Positions 18,358 through 26,381 of a DNA stretch of 64,000 nucleotides are shown here, in pieces. The stretch is from contig JBMNUZ010000001.1 in NCBI GenBank assembly GCA_050946535.1, positions 124,001 to 188,000 on the forward strand. Reading direction: 5' to 3'. Both the position numbers and the translations under genes were made by a program. The notes beneath the pieces were generated by a model that saw only the letters and a list, made by a program, of their open reading frames with translations, searched no databases and was not told the origin of the DNA. Each line of letters starts with the position of its first letter. Position 1 is the first letter of the stretch. Origin of the DNA: RUG708 sp050946535. Its GTDB lineage: Bacteria; Bacillota; Clostridia; Peptostreptococcales; Anaerovoracaceae.

Positions 18358-18386
18358 TTGGCATGCAAAAAATTATCAGATAATAT
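18358..18386 (+). promoter_or_regulatory. Promoter P2 upstream of rpmG-secE-nusG
   Basis: TTGGCA, 17-base spacer, TAATAT, about 60 bases downstream of P1. It would give a leader of about 45 bases before rpmG. Confidence 0.6.
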
Positions 18387-18438
18387 AAGGATATAAGTAT
18401 AAGGTCTTACTGTCGTGAACAGTCGAGGAGGTGTGAAC

Positions 18439-18588
18439 ATGAGAGTAAAGGTAACCATGGCCTGCACAGAATGCAAGCAGAGAAACTACAACACTATGAA
18501 GAACAAGAAGAATAATGCTGAGCGTCTGGAATTAAAGAAATACTGCCCGTTCTGCAACAAGCACACACTTCATAGAGAGACCAGGTAA
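18439..18588 (+). CDS. rpmG: 50S ribosomal protein L33
   Basis: Small zinc-ribbon ribosomal protein, 49 residues. Four cysteines (C9, C12, C36, C39) mark the zinc-binding C+ form. The sequence MRVKVTMACTECKQRNYNT and the end HTLHRETR are typical. GAGGAGG precedes the ATG. It sits in the standard place before secE and nusG. Confidence 0.96.
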   Translation: MRVKVTMACTECKQRNYNTMKNKKNNAERLELKKYCPFCNKHTLHRETR

Positions 18589-18602
18589 GGAAGCGTAACG
18601 CG

Positions 18603-18836
18603 ATGGCTAATTCAAAATCAAAATCCACAGAAAAAAAGAGAACCGGATTCATTGAATATATGAGGGGCGTCAGAACCGAGCTGAAGAAAGTCGTATGGCC
18701 TACAAAAAGGGAGCTTGGCTCATATACCATTGCAGTTATTTTGTTCTGTGCTGTAATGGCACTCGGATTCTGGGCTATCGATTCGGGATGTGCGCTCGCA
18801 CTTCAGAAGCTGCTCGGAATAACCATTTCCTTATAA
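18603..18836 (+). CDS. secE: Preprotein translocase subunit SecE
   Basis: Essential small subunit of the Sec channel, 77 residues, single membrane segment near residues 42-62. The conserved cytoplasmic amphipathic helix and hinge are visible (GFIEYMRGVRTELKKVVWPT). AAGGAAG lies before the ATG, 14 bases after rpmG. It partners SecY encoded at 45843. Confidence 0.95.
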   Translation: MANSKSKSTEKKRTGFIEYMRGVRTELKKVVWPTKRELGSYTIAVILFCAVMALGFWAIDSGCALALQKLLGITISL

Positions 18837-18872
18837 TTCAAGACCACTATCATATTGAGACAAGCTTTTCAG

Positions 18873-18910
18873 AGAGGAGATTTACGGCGCGGCCGTTTGA
18901 TTAAAAGATG
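18873..18910 (+). promoter_or_regulatory. Hairpin-spaced ribosome site of nusG
   Basis: AGAGGAG (18873-18879) is 28 bases from the ATG at 18908. ACGGC-GCG-GCCGT (18884-18896) can fold between them, reducing the distance to 15. An in-frame TAA at 18902 excludes any earlier start. The stem-loop size (5-bp stem, 3-base loop) matches the one before the malic enzyme gene. Confidence 0.5.
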
Positions 18911-19645
18911 GCAAAATTCGATAAAAATATGAAAAATGATTTCCTCAGCGATGACGTCTTTGAGGATGAATATTACGATGACGAAGCCGCCGATTCCGAT
19001 TCCGATTATGAGGGAAGCGAAGAATTTCAGGATTACAGTGACTCTGAGGATGAATCCTTAGAAGAGGAGGAGTCTGCCTCAGAGACGGAGCCTGAGGAAC
19101 AGAAAGCCGACATTACCGTGGAAAAACCGGATGACGGCCCTGAGGCAAAGTGGTATGTAGTCCACACATATTCGGATTATGAAAATAAGGTTAAGATCAA
19201 TATAGAAAAGATGGTAGAGAACCGCGGCATGCAGGATCTCATACGCAGCATCGTCATTCCTATGGAAGACGTGCTCGAGGAGACCAAGAGCGGCGAACGC
19301 AAGGTTAAAAAGCGCAAGCTTTTCCCGGGCTATGTTATCGTCAACATGGTAATGACGAGTGAATCGTGGTATCTCATCAGAAACACACAGGGCGTCACAG
19401 GCTTTGTCGGACACGGCTCCGATCCTATTCCTCTGTCAGATGAGGAAGTCAGACGCATGGGAATTGAAAGGACCACAATAAAGGTCGATTTCGAGGTTGG
19501 CGACAGAATCAAGATCACTGACGGACCTTATAAGGACTATATGCTGATCGTCGAGGAAATCGATACAGCGAAGCAGAAAGTCAAGGGCAAGCTGGGTCAC
19601 GTTACGATGGAGATCCCGTTTGAACTTGTTGAGAAGATGGCATAG
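18908..19645 (+). CDS. nusG: Transcription termination/antitermination protein NusG with acidic N-terminal extension
   Basis: RNA polymerase processivity and pausing factor. The NGN domain starts at KWYVVHTYSDYENKV (residue 81), contains FPGYVIVNM and VRNTQGVTGF-like segments, and is followed by a C-terminal KOW domain (VGDRIKITDGPYKDYMLIVE). The family is usually about 175-185 residues; this protein has 245 because of an 80-residue lead with 34 Asp/Glu and only five Lys. The extension is certain to be in frame because the ATG is the first codon after an in-frame stop. It may be disordered. A similar acidic tail is on RpoB. Confidence 0.95.
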   Translation: MAKFDKNMKNDFLSDDVFEDEYYDDEAADSDSDYEGSEEFQDYSDSEDESLEEEESASETEPEEQKADITVEKPDDGPEAKWYVVHTYSDYENKVKINIEKMVENRGMQDLIRSIVIPMEDVLEETKSGERKVKKRKLFPGYVIVNMVMTSESWYLIRNTQGVTGFVGHGSDPIPLSDEEVRRMGIERTTIKVDFEVGDRIKITDGPYKDYMLIVEEIDTAKQKVKGKLGHVTMEIPFELVEKMA

Positions 19646-19666
19646 ATTTGAAGGGAGGTGACAAAG

Positions 19667-20092
19667 ATGGCAAAGAAGATCGACGGATTTATCAAACTGC
19701 AGATTCCTGCAGGCGGTGCTACACCTGCTCCACCAGTAGGCCCTGCGCTTGGTCAGAAGGGCGTCAACATCATGGATTTCTGCAAGCAGTTCAATGCAAA
19801 GACTGCTGATCAGAAGGGCATGATCATCCCTGTAGTTATTACTGTTTACGCGGACAGATCTTTCACTTTCATCACCAAGACTCCGCCTGCAGCAGTACTT
19901 CTTAAGAAGGCAGCCGGTCTCGACACGGCTTCGGGCGAACCTAACAAGAAGAAGGTCGCTACTATTACTGAAGCTCAGGCAAGAGAGATCGCTCAGACAA
20001 AGATGCCTGACCTTAACGCTGCTGACCTCGATGCTGCGACACGCATGATCAAGGGTACAGCGAGAAGCATGGGTATCGTTGTAGAAGACTAA
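19667..20092 (+). CDS. rplK: 50S ribosomal protein L11
   Basis: Forms the GTPase-associated centre with 23S rRNA; 141 residues, the normal length. PAGGATPAPPVGPALGQKGV and the C-terminal rRNA-binding GTARSMGI are intact. I chose ATG 19667 because AGGGAGG lies eight bases upstream; the GTG at 19658 overlaps that site. It is 21 bases after nusG. Confidence 0.97.
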   Translation: MAKKIDGFIKLQIPAGGATPAPPVGPALGQKGVNIMDFCKQFNAKTADQKGMIIPVVITVYADRSFTFITKTPPAAVLLKKAAGLDTASGEPNKKKVATITEAQAREIAQTKMPDLNAADLDAATRMIKGTARSMGIVVED

Positions 20093-20155
20093 TCATTTTA
20101 TTTTCAGTTGACCGTGGGAGGCTTAAAAAGCCGCTGGAACCACAGGAGGAAAGAA

Positions 20156-20848
20156 ATGCCAAAGAGAAGCAAGGCATATAAGGATGCTGCCGCATCATTT
20201 GACAAATCAAAACTCTATGATGCAGCAGAAGCTATGGACATCGTTACAAAGTTCCCTAAGGCAAAGTTTGACGAAACCGTCGAACTGCACATCAGACTTG
20301 GTGTAGACTCCAGACACGCTGACCAGCAGGTCAGAGGTGCTGTTGTTCTTCCTAACGGAACAGGCAAGACAAAGAAAGTACTCGTATTCGCAAAGGGCGA
20401 CAAGGCTAAGGAAGCCGAAGCTGCCGGTGTTGATTATGTAGGAGCAGAAGAGCTCGCAGACAAGATCAAAAATGAAGACTGGTATGATTTTGATGTTGTC
20501 GTAGCAACTCCTGACATGATGAGCGTCGTAGGACGTCTCGGACGTCTGCTCGGACCTAAGGGACTTATGCCTAACCCTAAATCCGGCACGGTTACAATGG
20601 ACCTCGAAAGAGCTCTCGGCGAGATCAAAGCCGGCAAGGTTGAGTACAGACTCGACAAGACAAACATCATTCACGTTCCAATCGGCAGAGCATCATTCTC
20701 TGCAGACAAGCTTCTTGAAAACTTCAACACCATCATGGGTGCTGTCGTAAAGGCTAAGCCTGCAGCTGCCAAGGGCCAGTACATCAGGAGCGTGTCAATT
20801 TCGACTACGATGAGCCCTGGAATTAAGCTCAATCCGCTTAAGTTCTAA
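20156..20848 (+). CDS. rplA: 50S ribosomal protein L1
   Basis: L1-stalk protein, 230 residues. Hallmarks are DSRHADQQVRGAVVLPNGTG and GRLGRLLGPKGLMPNPKSGT. CAGGAGG lies before ATG 20156; an open frame extends 48 bases further without a ribosome site. In many bacteria L1 represses its own operon. The 63-base spacer after rplK contains AAAGCCGC-type pairing that I cannot assign firmly. Confidence 0.97.
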   Translation: MPKRSKAYKDAAASFDKSKLYDAAEAMDIVTKFPKAKFDETVELHIRLGVDSRHADQQVRGAVVLPNGTGKTKKVLVFAKGDKAKEAEAAGVDYVGAEELADKIKNEDWYDFDVVVATPDMMSVVGRLGRLLGPKGLMPNPKSGTVTMDLERALGEIKAGKVEYRLDKTNIIHVPIGRASFSADKLLENFNTIMGAVVKAKPAAAKGQYIRSVSISTTMSPGIKLNPLKF

Positions 20849-20884
20849 GATCATCGGGCCGACCCGGAAAAAGAAAACAACAAA

Positions 20885-20975
20885 CCGTAGACAGCAGGTG
20901 CGAAAGCTTAATTTCCTGCCGAGGTCTTATTTATAGAAATTAAGAGCCTTTTCTGTCTGCGGAAAAGGCTTTTTT
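20885..20975 (+). promoter_or_regulatory. L10 ribosomal protein leader with attenuator
   Basis: Matches the known L10 leader of Gram-positive bacteria. CCGTAGACAG (20885-20894) pairs over ten bases with CTGTCTGCGG (20953-20962), enclosing CAGG/CCTG. A competing terminator hairpin forms from AGCCTTTTC (20945-20953) and GAAAAGGCT (20962-20970), followed by a T tract. The closing-helix bases form the terminator loop, so the two folds should compete. Known role: L10-L12 complex binding controls rplJL expression. Confidence 0.85.
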
Positions 20976-21036
20976 AGTGAAATCACGTGAAAGCCTTTGC
21001 CGAATAGACGCATCCGCTGCGTCGGAAAGGAGAATT

Positions 21037-21675
21037 ATGTCTGAAGAAAGCTTAAAAGCTAAAAAGGCGACTGCAGCTGAAATCAAAGACAAATTTGAGA
21101 GAGCGCAGTCAGCCGTTGTAATAGACTACATGGGAATCAACGTAGACGAAGCTAACGAACTCAGAAAGGCACTTCGTGAAAACAACGTCGATTACTGCGT
21201 ATATAAAAACACTTTAGTTAAAAAGGCTGTTGAGGGCACTCAGTTTGATGAAATAACTCAGGTTCTCGCAGGCCCGAGCGCATTCGCATTCAGCTACGAA
21301 GATGCAACTGCTCCTGCAAGAGAAATCAACAAGGTGATGAAGAAGATCAACAAGATGGAATTCAAAGCCGGATTTGTTGAAGGTACTTATTACGATGCTG
21401 ACGGAATCAAGAGCATTGCAGCTCTTCCTTCGAGGGACGAACTCATTGCAAAATTCATGGGAAGCATCTCTTCACCTATTCAGAAGTTCGCATTCGTTGT
21501 CAAGGCTATTGCAGACCAGAAGGAAGCAGCCGGCGAAACTGCAGAGGCAGCTCCTGCCGAGGCTGCACCTGAGGCAGCTCCAGCTGAAGCAGCACCTGAG
21601 GCAGCACCTGCTGAAGCAGCACCTGCAGAGGCAGCACCTGCTGAAGCAGCGCCGGAAGCAGCACCTGCTGAATAA
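21037..21675 (+). CDS. rplJ: 50S ribosomal protein L10 with Ala/Pro/Glu tail
   Basis: Base of the L7/L12 stalk. Core residues 1 to about 160 match L10 (VVIDYMGINVDEANELRKAL, VYKNTLVKKAV, ALPSRDELIAKFMGSISSPI). GGAAAGGAG precedes ATG 21037. The last ~50 residues are a low-complexity repeat built of AEAAP, EAAPAEAAP units, encoded by near-repeated DNA; L10 in this phylum normally ends near residue 165-180. The tail follows the helix that binds L7/L12 dimers. It might change stalk spacing, or be neutral. Confidence 0.96.
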   Translation: MSEESLKAKKATAAEIKDKFERAQSAVVIDYMGINVDEANELRKALRENNVDYCVYKNTLVKKAVEGTQFDEITQVLAGPSAFAFSYEDATAPAREINKVMKKINKMEFKAGFVEGTYYDADGIKSIAALPSRDELIAKFMGSISSPIQKFAFVVKAIADQKEAAGETAEAAPAEAAPEAAPAEAAPEAAPAEAAPAEAAPAEAAPEAAPAE

Positions 21676-21685
21676 TAAGCGCAAT

Positions 21686-21827
21686 CCGCATTCGTGCGGT
21701 ATCGGCCGGTACGGATTCACACCGGCAGAATCGTAATTTAAAGATAATTTTTTCGTATTAAACATCACATCAATGCCGGAAGCACACTTGGCTGACCGTT
21801 CCGGCAAATCGGCCCGTAAGGACGGGC
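21686..21827 (+). other. Four successive hairpins in rplJ-rplL spacer
   Basis: CCGCA-TTCG-TGCGG (21686-21699), GCCGGT/ACCGGC (21705-21726), TGCCGGAA/TTCCGGCA (21774-21806) and GCCCGT-AAGG-ACGGGC (21812-21827), the last abutting the AGGGAGG ribosome site of rplL. No T tract follows any of them. They may set the rplL:rplJ ratio by processing or translation, which is inference. Confidence 0.5.
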
Positions 21828-21842
21828 AGGGAGGAAATAATC

Positions 21843-22208
21843 ATGGATAAGGATCAGATCATTGAAGCTATAAAAGGTATGTCAGTTCTCGAGCTCAACG
21901 AACTCGTAAAGGCTTGCGAAGAGGAATTCGGCGTTTCCGCAGCTGCTCCTGTAGCTGTTGCTGGTGCTGCAGGCGGCGAAGCTGCTGCTGAAGAGCAGTC
22001 AGAATTCACTGTAGTTCTCAAGGAAATCGGCGGTGAAAAGATCAAGGTTATCAAGGCTGTAAGAGAGATCACAGGTCTCGGCCTCAAGGATGCAAAGGGT
22101 CTCGTAGACGGAGCACCTGCTAACGTAAAGGAAAACGTAGATAAGGCTGAAGCTGAGGAAATCAAGGCTAAGCTCGAAGAAGTAGGAGCAACTGTAGAAC
22201 TCAAGTAA
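21843..22208 (+). CDS. rplL: 50S ribosomal protein L7/L12
   Basis: Flexible stalk protein that recruits translation factors, 121 residues. N-terminal dimerisation part, Ala/Gly-rich hinge (AAAPVAVAGAAGGEAAAEE), and C-terminal factor-binding domain (EKIKVIKAVREITGLGLKDA, KGLVDGAP). GGGAGG is nine bases from the ATG. A strong terminator follows. Confidence 0.98.
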   Translation: MDKDQIIEAIKGMSVLELNELVKACEEEFGVSAAAPVAVAGAAGGEAAAEEQSEFTVVLKEIGGEKIKVIKAVREITGLGLKDAKGLVDGAPANVKENVDKAEAEEIKAKLEEVGATVELK

Positions 22209-22243
22209 GCTGATGCATTTTTAGCAGATCAGATGAAAACAGA

Positions 22244-22275
22244 AGGATCGCCATTATTTTCGGCGATCCTTTTTT
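22244..22275 (+). terminator. Intrinsic terminator after rplL
   Basis: AGGATCGCC/GGCGATCCT nine-base stem, loop ATTATTTTC, then T6. It separates rplKAJL transcripts from rpoBC. Confidence 0.9.
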
Positions 22276-22321
22276 CTTAAGAAAAATTTTTCCTGATCAT
22301 AAAGGAAAAGCAAAATAACAT

Positions 22322-22350
22322 TTGACACCACGGCGTAGATATGCTATCAT
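22322..22350 (+). promoter_or_regulatory. rpoBC promoter
   Basis: Perfect TTGACA, 17-base spacer, TATCAT; predicted start about 52 bases before rpoB. Together with the upstream terminator it makes rpoBC independently transcribed. Confidence 0.8.
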
Positions 22351-22409
22351 ATCATACTGCTACGCAACTATTTACTGGTTTTTCAGTGCATGCAAGGAGT
22401 GATTGTTAA

Positions 22410-25400
22410 ATGCCTCAGCTCGTTAAAATAGGTAAAACAGAAAGAATGAGCTACCAGACTATAAAAGAGGTAGCCGAAATGCCGCATCTCCTCCAGATAC
22501 AGACCGACTCGTACAAGTGGTTTGTTGAAGAGGGACTCAGGGAGGTCTTCGATGACATATCGCCGATAAAAGATTATGCCGGCAACCTTACGCTCGACTT
22601 CATAGACTATGAACTCGACAGCGATAAGGCTAATTATGATGAAGAAGAATGCAAGGAACGTGACGTTACTTATGCTGCTCCGCTGCGTGTAAAGGCAAGA
22701 CTGGTTAATCACGAAACCGGTGAAATCAATGAACAGGAAGTATTCATGGGCGATTTTCCGCTTATGACGGACAAAGGTACATTCGTATATAATGGCGCCG
22801 AAAGAGTAGTAGTTACACAGCTCGTCAGATCACCCGGACCATATTTCTCAGTTGCGACAGACAAATCGAACAAAAATCTATTTTCGGCACAGGTAATACC
22901 TAACAGAGGTGCATGGCTCGAGTACGAGACGGATTCCAACGAAATCATTTCGGTAAGAGTCGACCGTACCAGAAAGCAGCCTGTGACAATTCTTCTCAGA
23001 GCTCTCGGATTCGGTACGAACGAGGAAATCCTCGACATGTTCGGACCTGACGAGAGACTTATCAAAACACTCGGAAAAGACCCTACCACAAATTACGAGG
23101 AAGGCCTCAAGGAAATCTACAAGAAGCTGCGCCCGGGCGAACCGCCTACAGTAGACAGCGCAAAGTCGACCATCGAGTCGCTCTTCTTCGATCCAAAGAG
23201 ATACGACCTCGCAAAGGTAGGCAGATATAAATACAACAAGAAGCTCGATCTTGTCAGCAGAATCACGGGCCTTAAGGCTGCAGAGGCTGTCGAGAACGAG
23301 GAAACCGGCGAGATTTACGCAGAAGCCGGCGAAGTTATCACAAAAGAGACCGCGAAGGAAATCGAAAACGCCGGGATTTCATACGTATGGGTTCTCGATC
23401 CTCAGTTCGAGGAAACCAGAGTCAAGGTTATAGGAAATAACTTCGTCGATATCAGCGAATATATACCTTTTGACATTTCAGATACGAAGGTGGCAGACAG
23501 AGTGTACTATCCTGCCCTCATGCAGCTGCTCGAGGAGAACGAAGGAGCTGACGAGGCAGAGCTGAAGCGCGTGCTCCACAGCAAGAGGCACGAGCTTTCG
23601 CCTAAGCACATCCTTACAGACGACATCATCGCGTCGGTAAGCTATATTCTCGGTCTTGCGCACGGCGTCGGCACGACTGACGACATCGACCATCTCGGAA
23701 ACAGACGTCTCAGAACCGTAGGCGAGCTGCTCCAGAACCAGTTCAGGATCGGTCTCGCGCGCATGGAGCGTACCGTAAAGGAAAAGATGGGCACGCAGGA
23801 TACCGAAAATGCCACCCCTACATCGCTCATCAACATCAGACCTGTAACGGCAGCTATAAAGGAATTCTTCGGAAGCTCCCAGCTGTCACAGTTCATGGAC
23901 CAGAACAACCCTCTCGGCGAGCTGACTCACAAGAGGAGACTTTCGGCCCTCGGACCAGGCGGACTTTCAAGGGAGAGAGCTGGATTCGAAGTACGAGACG
24001 TACATCATTCCCACTACGGCAGAATGTGCCCTATCGAGACTCCTGAAGGCCCTAACATTGGTCTGATCGGATCCCTTACTACATACGGAAAAGTAAATGA
24101 ATACGGATTCATCGAAACTCCGTACAGAGTCGTAGACAAGGGAACAGGCATAGTAACAGACGAAATCGAATATCTGTCGGCTGACGAAGAGGAGCCTATG
24201 ATCATAGCACAGGCGAACGAACCTCTCGATGAAAACCACAGATTTGTAAATAAAAGAGTAGCGTCAAGAGGAGTAGGCGGCGAAGTAGATCTGGTAGAAA
24301 GAGAAAAGATCGACTACATGGACGTATCGCCGAAACAGGTTGTATCAATAGCTACAGCCCTTATCCCGTTCCTCGAGCACGACGACGCGAACCGTGCCCT
24401 CATGGGTGCGAACATGCAGCGCCAGGCCGTTCCGCTTCTCGTTTCAGAGAGCCCTATCGTAGGAACAGGAATGGAAGCGAAAGCTGCCCACGATTCAAGA
24501 GTCGTAGTTATCGCGAAGGCTGCAGGCACCGTAGAGTACGTAGATGCCAGAAAAATAGTTATCAGAAGAGACGACAACGGAGAGCTCGACACATACAAGA
24601 TGCTCAAGTTCAAGCGTTCCAACCAGGGTACGTGCGTGAACCAGAGACCTATCGTCAGCAAGAATGAGCACATCGAAGACGGCGAGATAATCGCGGACGG
24701 TCCTTCGACGAGCAACGGCGATCTGGCGCTCGGCAAAAACCTCCTGGTAGGATTCATGACCTGGGAAGGCTACAACTACGAGGATGCCATAATCCTCAAC
24801 GAACGACTTCTTATGGACGACGTCCTCTCTTCAATACATATAGAAGAGTACGAGCTCGAATCGAGAGACACGAAGCTCGGACCTGAAGAAATAACGAGAG
24901 ACATCCCTAACGTAGGCGAAGATGCGCTTAAGAATCTCGACGAAAACGGAATCATCCGCGTCGGAGCAGAAGTAAACGCATCAGATATCCTCGTCGGCAA
25001 GGTTACTCCTAAGGGAGAGACCGAGCTCACCGCAGAAGAGAGGCTGTTAAGAGCGATCTTCGGTGAAAAGGCGAGAGAAGTAAGAGACACTTCGCTCAGG
25101 CTGCCTCACGGAGAAACAGGCATAGTAGTAAACGTCATAGAGTTTTCAAGAGCCGACGGCGACGAGCTCCCTCCTGGAGTAAACAAGCTCGTCAGATGCT
25201 ACGTCGCTACCAAGAGAAAGATCAACGTCGGCGACAAGATGGCCGGACGCCACGGCAACAAGGGTGTTATTTCGCGCATACTTCCTGTGGAGGACATGCC
25301 GTTCCTCGACGACGGAACTCCGCTTCAGGTCATGCTGAATCCTCTGGGCGTACCTTCACGAATGAATATCGGGCAGGTGCTCGAAACACATATCGGCATG

Positions 25401-26249
25401 GCTGCAAAGCTCAAGGGCTGGAAGATCGCCACTCCTGTATTCGACGGCGCGCAGGAAAGCGACATCATCGAGCTCTTCAAGGAAGTAGGCATTCCTGAAG
25501 ACGGCAAGAGAAGAGTCAGAGACGGACGCACAGGCGAGTACTTCGACAACCCTGTTACGGTAGGAATCATGTACATGCTCAAGCTGCATCATCTCGTAGA
25601 CGACAAGATCCACGCGAGATCGACAGGCCCGTATTCCCTCGTAACGCAGCAGCCTCTGGGCGGCAAAGCGCAGTTCGGCGGACAGCGTTTCGGAGAAATG
25701 GAAGTATGGGCGCTCGAAGCATACGGCGCGGCATACACTCTTCAGGAAATCCTGACTGTAAAGTCGGACGACGTTGTCGGAAGAGTAAAGACTTATGAAG
25801 CTATCGTAAAGGGCGAAAACATTCCGGAACCAGGCATTCCTGAATCATTCAAGGTACTCATGAAGGAAATGCAGTCGCTCGCTCTCGATGTCAAAGTGCT
25901 GAATGAGAGAGGCGAGGAGGTAGAGCTTCAGGAATCGTATGACTACGAGCCTTCGAAGGATCTGGAGAAGATAATTTCAAGCCCTGATTCGAGAAACGAA
26001 TCGGATGACCAGAGCTCGAACACGAGCGAATATCTGAAGTCGGGTTCAGGATTCTCGGAGGAAAGTGTATCCTCCTCGGAGGACAGCGTATCGTCTGAAA
26101 GCGCCCAGGAAGAAGCCAGCGAGCCAGATGACGAAGATTCCGGCGAAGACGGATCCGGAAGCTCGTCAGACGAAAGCGACGAAGGCGACGAAATCGATGC
26201 CATCGATACAGATTCGCCGGAAGACGACGCTCAGCCGGACGATAATTAA
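22410..26249 (+). CDS. rpoB: RNA polymerase beta subunit with acidic C-terminal tail
   Basis: Catalytic core subunit, 1279 residues. The rifampicin-pocket segment GSSQLSQFMDQNNPL is conserved; the residues equivalent to E. coli D516, H526 and S531 are wild type, while the S522 equivalent is Gly. GRHGNKGVISRILPVEDMPF and the C-terminal QRFGEMEVWALEAYGAA clamp segment are normal. After about residue 1189 a 90-residue tail follows with 33 Asp/Glu and 26 Ser, only two basic residues, and no recognisable fold. AAGGAG precedes the ATG. Confidence 0.98.
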   Translation: MPQLVKIGKTERMSYQTIKEVAEMPHLLQIQTDSYKWFVEEGLREVFDDISPIKDYAGNLTLDFIDYELDSDKANYDEEECKERDVTYAAPLRVKARLVNHETGEINEQEVFMGDFPLMTDKGTFVYNGAERVVVTQLVRSPGPYFSVATDKSNKNLFSAQVIPNRGAWLEYETDSNEIISVRVDRTRKQPVTILLRALGFGTNEEILDMFGPDERLIKTLGKDPTTNYEEGLKEIYKKLRPGEPPTVDSAKSTIESLFFDPKRYDLAKVGRYKYNKKLDLVSRITGLKAAEAVENEETGEIYAEAGEVITKETAKEIENAGISYVWVLDPQFEETRVKVIGNNFVDISEYIPFDISDTKVADRVYYPALMQLLEENEGADEAELKRVLHSKRHELSPKHILTDDIIASVSYILGLAHGVGTTDDIDHLGNRRLRTVGELLQNQFRIGLARMERTVKEKMGTQDTENATPTSLINIRPVTAAIKEFFGSSQLSQFMDQNNPLGELTHKRRLSALGPGGLSRERAGFEVRDVHHSHYGRMCPIETPEGPNIGLIGSLTTYGKVNEYGFIETPYRVVDKGTGIVTDEIEYLSADEEEPMIIAQANEPLDENHRFVNKRVASRGVGGEVDLVEREKIDYMDVSPKQVVSIATALIPFLEHDDANRALMGANMQRQAVPLLVSESPIVGTGMEAKAAHDSRVVVIAKAAGTVEYVDARKIVIRRDDNGELDTYKMLKFKRSNQGTCVNQRPIVSKNEHIEDGEIIADGPSTSNGDLALGKNLLVGFMTWEGYNYEDAIILNERLLMDDVLSSIHIEEYELESRDTKLGPEEITRDIPNVGEDALKNLDENGIIRVGAEVNASDILVGKVTPKGETELTAEERLLRAIFGEKAREVRDTSLRLPHGETGIVVNVIEFSRADGDELPPGVNKLVRCYVATKRKINVGDKMAGRHGNKGVISRILPVEDMPFLDDGTPLQVMLNPLGVPSRMNIGQVLETHIGMAAKLKGWKIATPVFDGAQESDIIELFKEVGIPEDGKRRVRDGRTGEYFDNPVTVGIMYMLKLHHLVDDKIHARSTGPYSLVTQQPLGGKAQFGGQRFGEMEVWALEAYGAAYTLQEILTVKSDDVVGRVKTYEAIVKGENIPEPGIPESFKVLMKEMQSLALDVKVLNERGEEVELQESYDYEPSKDLEKIISSPDSRNESDDQSSNTSEYLKSGSGFSEESVSSSEDSVSSESAQEEASEPDDEDSGEDGSGSSSDESDEGDEIDAIDTDSPEDDAQPDDN

Positions 26250-26272
26250 TCGCAGCAAAAGATAACGTCTGT

Positions 26273-26322
26273 ACCGGCCGCCGCAGCGCCTGTATATTTT
26301 ATGCAGGCGGCGGCCTGCCGGT
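26273..26322 (+). other. Large imperfect hairpin between rpoB and rpoC
   Basis: Outer ACCGG/CCGGT, middle GGCCGCC/GGCGGCC-like and inner GCCTG/CAGGC arms around TATATTTTATG. No T tract follows, so it is not a normal terminator. Candidate RNase III processing site or mRNA stability element. Confidence 0.55.
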
Positions 26323-26381
26323 GCGGATATTCAGATAAAAACTGTTTCAAATGTTTTACAGAGAAAAGGGGGAGAAACTCC

